Below, piece by piece: positions 58,394 through 64,000 of a stretch of DNA of 64,000 bases. The stretch is from Frankiales bacterium (GTDB lineage: Bacteria > Actinomycetota > Actinomycetes > Mycobacteriales > Jatrophihabitantaceae): assembly GCA_025966315.1 (NCBI GenBank), contig JAOPUZ010000044.1, positions 1 through 64,000 on the forward strand. The letters run 5' to 3'. The first letter of the stretch is position 1. Each line of letters starts with the position of its first letter. The position numbers and the translations under genes are program-made. The notes beneath the pieces are model-generated. The model was not told the origin of the DNA. It did not search any database and saw only the letters and a list, made by a program, of their open reading frames with translations.

Positions 58394-58529
58394 AAGTGCC
58401 CATCGCCTTCACCATTGTGCTTGGCGCGATTCGGTATCAAAATCGACTCGACCCCGCTCGTCGTTGACTGGAGAGCGTAGCGACTTGCGCTGTCCGCTAC
58501 ATTCACTGTTCCGGCGGAAGGGTTGATTC

Positions 58530-58874
58530 GTGGCGATCCTGGTCAAAGTGCCGCTGGACGACGGCGATTACGTCGTCGTCGAAGCCGACCGTTCCGACGT
58601 CAAGGGCGGCACCACGCTGGCCGCGACACCGGGCCAGACCGTCGCGCAGGCCTCGCGCACCTTGGCCGCTTCGCTCGACGATTTGCAACCGATGCTTCGG
58701 ACGATCAAGCAGAAGCTGGCCGCCGCCGGCCCCGACGAGTTCAACGTGCAGTTCGGCGTCAAACTCGGCGGCGAAACCGGCATCATCATTGCCAAGGGAT
58801 CGGCCGAGGTGAACCTGACCATCTCAATGTCGTGGCGCGGTCAGCCGGCACCCGCGGCCGACGGAACGTCCTGA
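58530..58874 (+). CDS. Trypsin-co-occurring domain protein (Trypco1 / CU044_2847-like)
   Basis: 114 residues. The whole protein matches the short domain that occurs next to trypsin-like proteases in bacterial conflict loci: LVKVPLDDGDYVVVEADRSD at the N-terminus, LAASLDDLQPMLRTIKQKLA in the middle, EFNVQFGVKLGGETGIIIAKGSAEVNLTISMSW at the end (in parts). Biochemical role unknown; probably a regulator or adaptor of the protease. GTG 58530 with GGAAGG upstream. Three bases separate it from the protease-NTPase gene. Confidence 0.82.
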   Translation: MAILVKVPLDDGDYVVVEADRSDVKGGTTLAATPGQTVAQASRTLAASLDDLQPMLRTIKQKLAAAGPDEFNVQFGVKLGGETGIIIAKGSAEVNLTISMSWRGQPAPAADGTS

Positions 58875-58877
58875 CCG

Positions 58878-61800
58878 ATGTCCGGCGACACGCCGGCTCG
58901 CGAGACGAGCGAGGTCCGGATCAGGCGGCGGGACGGCGAGACCGCCGGCGTCGGTGTGCTGATCGCCGACACTGAAGTACTCACCTGTGCCCACGTGATC
59001 AATTCTGCGCTGCTGGGGTCGGACAATCTGCGCTCCCAAGACCCGCCTTCGGGTGAGCAAGAGGTGATCATCGAATTCCTGAACCTACCCGGGCTGCCCA
59101 TTCGGATCGGCAAGGTCGAGGCGTGGCTGCCGCCGAGCGAACAAGACGGTCGTTTCGACGGTGATGTCGCCGGTTTGCGGCTGAACGAGCCGGCGCCGGT
59201 CGCTGCCCTCCGCGCCACCTTTGCCAAGACGCCGGCCGAGCATGGTGCGCGGCTGCGGGTCTTCGGGTTCCCCACCGGCGAGGACTATCGCGAACACGGA
59301 CTCCATGTGCTGGTCGAGGTGAAAGGCCAGCTCGGACCGGTCCAACAGATTGACACGGTGTCCACCGAGGCGATTCCGGCCCAGCCCGGATTCAGCGGGG
59401 CGCCGGTCTGGGACGACGATGCCCAACTGGTCACCGGACTGCTGACCGGCACCGCCTTCCTGGACCAGCGTGGCCGCGACGCTTACCTGATCCCGCCGGA
59501 CACCGTTGCGTCGGCTTGGGAGGACGCGCTCGGTTACATCAAGCGCCGCGACAATCCTTATCGCGGCCTGCAGCCGTTCACCGAAAGCGATGCCGAGCAG
59601 TTCTTCGGCCGGGAAGCCGAGGCGGAACGGCTCGCTCAACTGCTGCTCGAGCACGGCACGGTGACCGTGATCGGTCCGTCCGGCGTGGGTAAGTCGTCGC
59701 TGGTTCGGGCCGGGCTGGTCGCCGAACTCGATCGGCTGCAACTTGACGACGTCGATAGCTGGACGGTGGTGATCTTCCGTCCCGGCACGGATCCGTGGAT
59801 GTCGCTGGCGCGGGAACTCACCCTGGTCACCGATTCGCAAGGCCGGGCGCTGACCGAGGGCGTCGGTGCGACCGAACAGCGGCTGCATGTCGACGGGATC
59901 ACACCGATCGCCCGGGAACTGGCCGCCGACCGCCGACCGTTGCTGCTGATTGCCGATCAGTTCGAGGAGCTTTTCACCAACCCGGCCCGGCCACCCGATC
60001 CGGCACTGCTCAACCTGTTGGTGCCGCCGGTCGAGGCGCCGCTGACCAAGATCGTGATCACGATCCGCACCGACGTGCGCGACGCCTGGTCGGACGGCAC
60101 CGGCCGCGTTCCCTTGCCGCCACAGAGCGTGTTCGAGGTGCTTCCGCTCGGGGCCGAGCAGCGTCGCCGCGCCGTCGAGGAACCGGCCAAAGCGAACGGG
60201 GTCGCCTTCGAACCCGGCCTGATCAGCAAGATCGTGCAACAGACCACGGACGATTCGCTGCCGCTGCTGCAGTTCGTCCTCAGTGCCTTGTGGACGACCC
60301 AACGCAAGGCCACCTTGACCCACGAGCGTTATGACGAATTGGGCGGGGTCACCGGCTTCCTGGACCAGTTCGCCGAAGAGCAGGCCGCGCGGCTCCGACT
60401 CGAATCGGCTGACGTTCTCGATGAGACGCTGCTGCGGTTGGTGACGGCTGGCCGCAGCACGAACAACACCCGGCTGCTGATGCGAGCTCGCGTTCCCAAG
60501 TCGACCACCAGGCCGAAGCAATGGCAGGTGCTGGAGCAGCTTGCTCGGGCCCGCTTGGTCAACATCGTCACGACGGTGGGAGAGGAGCCGGCCGCCGAAC
60601 TGGCGCACGAACGCTTGATCACCGCGTGGCGACGGCTGCACGAACTGAGCGAAGCACACGCTGACTTTCTCGACTGGCTCGGCTGGATCAACGGCCGAGC
60701 CGCCCTCGACGACGATCCGCTTTCCGAGGGTGGGATAGCGGAGGCGCGTAAGTGGCTGGAGCAAGCGCCGAGCGCGATTCCCGTGAAAATAAAGCAATTC
60801 GTGGCCCGGAGCGAGGCGGTGATCGCCGAGCGGGTCAGCAAGCTCGAAGCCGCGCTCAACGATGCCCGCGCGTTCCGGTTGGCTGCTGACGCCGAGCTGG
60901 TGCTGCGTTCGACGCGCGTCCGGACGACCATCGCGCTGGCCCTGGCGATCGAGTCGCTGCTCGTCAAACCGACGGCGCAGGGCTACGGCGCCCTCCGCCG
61001 GGCGCTGTCCGCGCACCGGCCGACGATTGCCGAGTTGCAGCATGCCCGGCCGGTGTGGAAGCTGGCGCTTTCCCCTGACCGCGCAACGATTGCGACCGCC
61101 AGCGGGGACGGGCTGCTGCGGCTTTTCGACGTCGAGACCGGTGCCGAGAAGCGTCGATTTCAACACGGCCATGAGGTCGTCCACCTGGCGTTCAGCGGGG
61201 ACGGCAGCCGGTTGGCCACCGCGAGCGTCGACCGGAGCACGCGGGTTTTCGATGCGAGCGCGCTCGGCATCCCGGTGGCTGAGTTTCAGCACGACCGGCC
61301 CGTCACCTCAGTGGCGTTGTCCTTCGACGGTCAGCGGGTGGCCTCCGGGGGCCGGGACAACCGCTGCGCGGTGCTCGATATCCCAACTGGCACGCTGCAT
61401 TCGCTCGAGCACGGGGGTGTGGTCAACGCGGTGGCTTTCGCGCCGGACGGGGATCTGCTGATGACCGCCTGCCAGGACGGCATGGCCCGATTGTTCGACG
61501 CCGGTAGCGGAAGTTTGCTCAACACTGTGGCGCATGGCCAACCTGTCCGCGACGTCGCCGTCAGCCCGGACGGGCGCTACGCGGCCACCGCGGGCGAGGA
61601 CGGGTTGGCCTGCGTCCTGGATCTCCTCGACCTCGCCGCCCAGCAGATCGTGCACCGCCTGGAACACGAAGGCCCGGTGCTGGCGGTGGCCTTCGACTGC
61701 GACGGCAAGACGCTGGCCACGGCCAGCATGGACGGCGCCGCGCGCGTGTACGACGTCGTCAGTGGCGCGCTCGAATGCCGGCTGCCGTGCGAGTTTCCGG

Positions 61801-63020
61801 TGCGGTCATTGAGTTTCGGTGGCACCAGCACCCGGCTTGCGACCGGCTGCGACGATGGTTCGGTCCGGGTCCATGACACCGAGACGGGCCGGGTGCTGAT
61901 CCGCTTCGACCACGAGGCGGCGGTGCTGTCGGTTGCGATGGATTTCGACGGTGCCCGGCTGGCCGTCGCGACCGCCGACAATCGGACGGTGCTGTACGGC
62001 ACGGAGCCGGTCGGCGCCGAGTCGCAACGGCTCGACCACGCGACCGCTGTGAGCAGCGTGAGCATCCGGGCCGACGGGTGGATAGCGGTGGCCGAATACA
62101 GCGGCCGGGCGGCGCTGTTCAATCCGGTCGACCAGGTGTGGTCGCCGCCGCTCACTCACGACGCGCCGGTCACCGGTCTCTCGATGTCCTGTGATGGATT
62201 GCTGCTGGCGACGGCGTGCGAGGACGGGCTGGTACGGCTGTGGCGTACCGCCGAGCCGCTGGAGAATCCGCGGTTGATCAGCTCGCATCACGGGCCGGTG
62301 CTGGCGGTGAGCCTGAGCGCCGACGGCTCGCTCGTCGCCACCGGCGGTCTGGACTGTCGGGTGAAGGTGGTTAGTACCGACGATCACCGAACGGTGTTGC
62401 AGTACGCCCACCGCGGCGCGGTCCGGGCGGTGGCGATGCACGGCGGATCCGGCCTGGTGGTCAGCGGCGGGGCGGATCAGCAGCTGATCTGCTCCGATCT
62501 GCAGACGCAACGGCCGGTCCGGGTGTTCAGCTGTCCGGCCGCGATCACGTCCGTCCACATTTCGGCAGACGCTCGCTTGGTCGCCTGCGGAGCCGAGGAC
62601 AGCGCGGCCCGGATCTTCGACGTCGGGACGGGTCGGCTGGTGGCGCGGCTGGAGCACGACGCCCGGGTGAGCTGTGTTTCCTTTGCCCCGGACGGGATGC
62701 GGGTGGCCAGCGGCAGCGACGATCACACCGCCTGCCTGTTCGAGACGGCGACCGGTGAGCTGTTGTCTCAGTTCGAATTCGACGGCCCGGTGACCGGGGT
62801 CAGTTTCAGTGCCGACGGGGCGACGCTGGCGGTCAGCAGCGTCGATGGCTCCGTCCGACTGTTTGAGACGGGGTGCGCGCCGTTGGTCGAACGGGCCATT
62901 GCCGCCCTGCCCCGGCCGCTCACCCGCGACGAGCTGCGCCGCTTCGGCGCGCAGGACGACATTCGCCACGTCAGCAAGTGGAACGACCGAACCCTGCGTG
63001 AGAGTAGGACGACACCGTGA
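58878..63020 (+). CDS. Trypsin-like protease - STAND NTPase - WD40 fusion protein
   Basis: 1380 residues, three parts. (1) Trypsin-like protease, about 1-215: His 39 in TCAHV, Asp 96 in DGDVAGLRL, Ser 173 in PGFSGAPV; the triad is intact and there is no signal peptide, so it acts in the cytosol. (2) STAND NTPase (nSTAND1 type), about 226-700: NPYRGLQPF entry motif, Walker [10 protein letters not shown] 266-274, Walker B LLLIADQFEELF 355-366, IRTDVRDAW sensor block. (3) About 15 WD40 repeats, 713-1345, enough for two propellers, ending LPRPLTRDELRRFG. A membrane helix often found between (2) and (3) is missing. Probably the sensor-switch of a conflict system that unleashes proteolysis on ligand binding. 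Confidence 0.88.
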   Translation: MSGDTPARETSEVRIRRRDGETAGVGVLIADTEVLTCAHVINSALLGSDNLRSQDPPSGEQEVIIEFLNLPGLPIRIGKVEAWLPPSEQDGRFDGDVAGLRLNEPAPVAALRATFAKTPAEHGARLRVFGFPTGEDYREHGLHVLVEVKGQLGPVQQIDTVSTEAIPAQPGFSGAPVWDDDAQLVTGLLTGTAFLDQRGRDAYLIPPDTVASAWEDALGYIKRRDNPYRGLQPFTESDAEQFFGREAEAERLAQLLLEHGTVTVIGPSGVGKSSLVRAGLVAELDRLQLDDVDSWTVVIFRPGTDPWMSLARELTLVTDSQGRALTEGVGATEQRLHVDGITPIARELAADRRPLLLIADQFEELFTNPARPPDPALLNLLVPPVEAPLTKIVITIRTDVRDAWSDGTGRVPLPPQSVFEVLPLGAEQRRRAVEEPAKANGVAFEPGLISKIVQQTTDDSLPLLQFVLSALWTTQRKATLTHERYDELGGVTGFLDQFAEEQAARLRLESADVLDETLLRLVTAGRSTNNTRLLMRARVPKSTTRPKQWQVLEQLARARLVNIVTTVGEEPAAELAHERLITAWRRLHELSEAHADFLDWLGWINGRAALDDDPLSEGGIAEARKWLEQAPSAIPVKIKQFVARSEAVIAERVSKLEAALNDARAFRLAADAELVLRSTRVRTTIALALAIESLLVKPTAQGYGALRRALSAHRPTIAELQHARPVWKLALSPDRATIATASGDGLLRLFDVETGAEKRRFQHGHEVVHLAFSGDGSRLATASVDRSTRVFDASALGIPVAEFQHDRPVTSVALSFDGQRVASGGRDNRCAVLDIPTGTLHSLEHGGVVNAVAFAPDGDLLMTACQDGMARLFDAGSGSLLNTVAHGQPVRDVAVSPDGRYAATAGEDGLACVLDLLDLAAQQIVHRLEHEGPVLAVAFDCDGKTLATASMDGAARVYDVVSGALECRLPCEFPVRSLSFGGTSTRLATGCDDGSVRVHDTETGRVLIRFDHEAAVLSVAMDFDGARLAVATADNRTVLYGTEPVGAESQRLDHATAVSSVSIRADGWIAVAEYSGRAALFNPVDQVWSPPLTHDAPVTGLSMSCDGLLLATACEDGLVRLWRTAEPLENPRLISSHHGPVLAVSLSADGSLVATGGLDCRVKVVSTDDHRTVLQYAHRGAVRAVAMHGGSGLVVSGGADQQLICSDLQTQRPVRVFSCPAAITSVHISADARLVACGAEDSAARIFDVGTGRLVARLEHDARVSCVSFAPDGMRVASGSDDHTACLFETATGELLSQFEFDGPVTGVSFSADGATLAVSSVDGSVRLFETGCAPLVERAIAALPRPLTRDELRRFGAQDDIRHVSKWNDRTLRESRTTP

Positions 63021-64000
63021 CCTATCAGTACTCAGACGACGGCCGGGACAGCCGACGCGACGACGTGATCCTGGACCCGCCGCCCTATGTCTTGACCCGG
63101 CACGGTGCGGCCGTGCTCGACCCCGCGGTGGCGTTGCGACTGCCCGGTCAGGACAACGTCCGCGCGACGGTCTACGCCCGATCCAGACTGCTCATCCGGG
63201 CCGAGCTGTGCACGGAGGAGACCCTGGCGGCGGTATCCGAGGCCGCCGAACGAATCGGTACGACGGCACGGGTCGACCTCGATCACCGCGCCGAGATGCA
63301 TGATGCGGCCGGCCGGGCCGGCGTCGACGACGTCGCGGAGCGAGTGCTGGCGCTGCGGATCCTGCTCGAACCGCCGGCTGATCGTTCTTACGTACCGGCG
63401 GACGCGTGGAGTGTGTTGCAGACCTTTCGCGAGCTGCTCGGTCCTGGGCATCCGGCGGCGACCGCGCTGACCTTGGATCACCTGCTGACCGCGAGCGCGC
63501 TGAGCAGCCGGCCACCGTGGGGAGACCCTTCGCTGACGACGGGATATCCGCCACCACCCGGTCCGAGTTACCCCACGAGCGCCGGCTCTGGTTTCGCGGG
63601 CTCTGGTTTCGCGGGCTCTGGTTTCGCGGGCGCTGGTTTTGCGGGCGCTGGTTTCGCGGGCGCGTCGGAATACGGTTCGCCGGGCGTCGGCCCGCGGATG
63701 CCGGTGAACTGGTTCGGACGTCCCCCGGTCCGCGCACTCGATTACGAGCTATCGTCGCGGCGGCCGGTGGTCGTGTTGCTGGACAGCGGCGTCGGAGTGC
63801 ATCCGTGGCTGCCCGCCGACGTCGTTCAGCGCTATTCGGCGTTGGGTCAGCTGTCGGCCAGCATGGACGAGGACGACCGCAACGCCGCCGAACTCATCGA
63901 TCCGCTCGAGGGTTCTGGCAGCTCCGACGCGGGGCACGGCACTTTCATTGCGGGGTTGATCCGGCAAACGTGCCCGGACGCGAACCTGCTGTCGGTGCGG
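63017..64000 (+). CDS. S8 (subtilisin-like) peptidase, N-terminal part (3' end outside window)
   Basis: The frame from GTG 63017 stays open for 328 codons to the window end. Residues 1-165 are a non-catalytic N-terminal region; a Pro/Gly linker contains five pentapeptide units (about 191-215); the catalytic domain begins near 249 with VVVLLDSGVGVHP (Asp 256) and GHGTFIAGL (His 307). The Ser motif lies beyond the window. No signal peptide. GTGA overlap with the protease-NTPase gene shows co-translation. Family and catalytic Asp/His are clear; role in the system is inferred. Confidence 0.82.
   Translation, partial: MTYQYSDDGRDSRRDDVILDPPPYVLTRHGAAVLDPAVALRLPGQDNVRATVYARSRLLIRAELCTEETLAAVSEAAERIGTTARVDLDHRAEMHDAAGRAGVDDVAERVLALRILLEPPADRSYVPADAWSVLQTFRELLGPGHPAATALTLDHLLTASALSSRPPWGDPSLTTGYPPPPGPSYPTSAGSGFAGSGFAGSGFAGAGFAGAGFAGASEYGSPGVGPRMPVNWFGRPPVRALDYELSSRRPVVVLLDSGVGVHPWLPADVVQRYSALGQLSASMDEDDRNAAELIDPLEGSGSSDAGHGTFIAGLIRQTCPDANLLSVR
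63586..63660 (+). repeat. 5 x 15-bp in-frame repeat encoding SGFAG/AGFAG
   Basis: Five consecutive 15-bp units, the first three identical (ctctggtttcgcggg), the last two starting cgctgg. They encode a Gly/Phe/Ala pentapeptide repeat in the linker before the subtilase domain. Near identity indicates recent slippage and probable length variation between strains. Confidence 0.92.

Larger units (their letters stand above)
57441..58529. other. Lower-GC accessory islet between tRNA-Thr and the Trypco1 cassette
   Basis: About 1.1 kb whose base composition is visibly lower in GC than both sides. It holds two overlapping minus-strand ORFs and no recognisable core gene. The unoccupied ends (57441-57546 and 58394-58529) show no gene or RNA; the second probably contains the cassette promoter. 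Confidence 0.6.

Noticed and set aside
59085-61292. A 735-codon minus-strand ORF opposite the protease-NTPase gene
   Set aside because: Antisense shadow of a strongly recognised gene; no motif, signal or start site.

Overview
The window is one contiguous piece of a high-GC actinobacterial chromosome. GTG starts and 4-base ATGA/GTGA overlaps are frequent, and it carries Lsr2, CarD, DisA and ClpC. From about 9.5 kb to 52 kb the gene order follows, as I recall it, the Mycobacterium tuberculosis block ppa-dacB-zinicin-tilS-hpt-ftsH-folE-folP-folB-folK ... panC ... coaX ... lysS-lsr2-clpC1 ... mutY ... disA-radA-lpqE-carD-ispD-ispF ... cysS-rlmB (Rv3628 down to Rv3579c). It is not Mycobacterium: menaquinone is made by the futalosine route (MqnE, MqnA, MqnC), and nadB-nadC stand where panD stands in M. 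tuberculosis. A genus of the Frankineae/Nakamurella/Jatrophihabitans type fits, but the sequence alone does not fix the name.

Layout. 1-7.2 kb: menaquinone genes (mqnE partial, mqnA, mqnC, menG) interleaved with two small membrane-protein genes, an inositol-monophosphatase family gene, an esterase and a DMT transporter. 7.3-9.5 kb: a MarR/DHA2 efflux operon with a clear palindromic operator. 9.5-20.2 kb: pyrophosphatase, cell-wall carboxypeptidase, tRNA-Ile lysidine synthase, purine salvage, FtsH and the folate operon. 20.2-24 kb: an osmoprotectant ABC importer inserted into the conserved block, with its ATPase divergent from its permeases. 24-31.2 kb: DUF6779 protein, DUF2520 protein, panC, nadB, nadC, coaX (pantothenate/CoA and NAD cofactor supply). 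31.2-35.4 kb: a methyltransferase, a two-component system and an ABC exporter on the minus strand; two of these genes look damaged. 35.4-40.1 kb: lysS, lsr2, clpC. 40.2-40.9 kb: a small inserted pair encoding a secreted two-cysteine protein and a coupled 53-residue membrane protein. 41-52.1 kb: mutY, disA, radA, lpqE-like, carD, ispD, ispF, a PLP lyase, an F420/FMN-type oxidoreductase, cysS, rlmB. 52.1-57.2 kb: MsiK-type sugar ATPase, GNAT, LacI regulator, acyltransferase and MFS transporter.

57.3-64 kb is accessory. A tRNA-Thr(TGT) gene is followed by about 1.1 kb of visibly lower GC with two poorly conserved minus-strand ORFs. Then comes a tightly packed three-gene cassette that runs off the window: a Trypco1-like protein, a 1380-residue fusion of trypsin-like protease, STAND NTPase and 15 WD40 repeats, and the start of a subtilisin-like protease with a pentapeptide-repeat linker. 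This has the architecture of an NTP-dependent, protease-armed conflict/defence system and is the best candidate here for an undescribed system.

Other points of interest: a frameshift-split ABC ATPase and an HTH-deleted response regulator in the same operon; a near-perfect ClgR-type operator before clpC; a hairpin between the Shine-Dalgarno and the start codon of ftsH; a strong terminator-like hairpin ending only a few bases before ispD; and a palindromic repeat family flanking the ppa/dacB pair.
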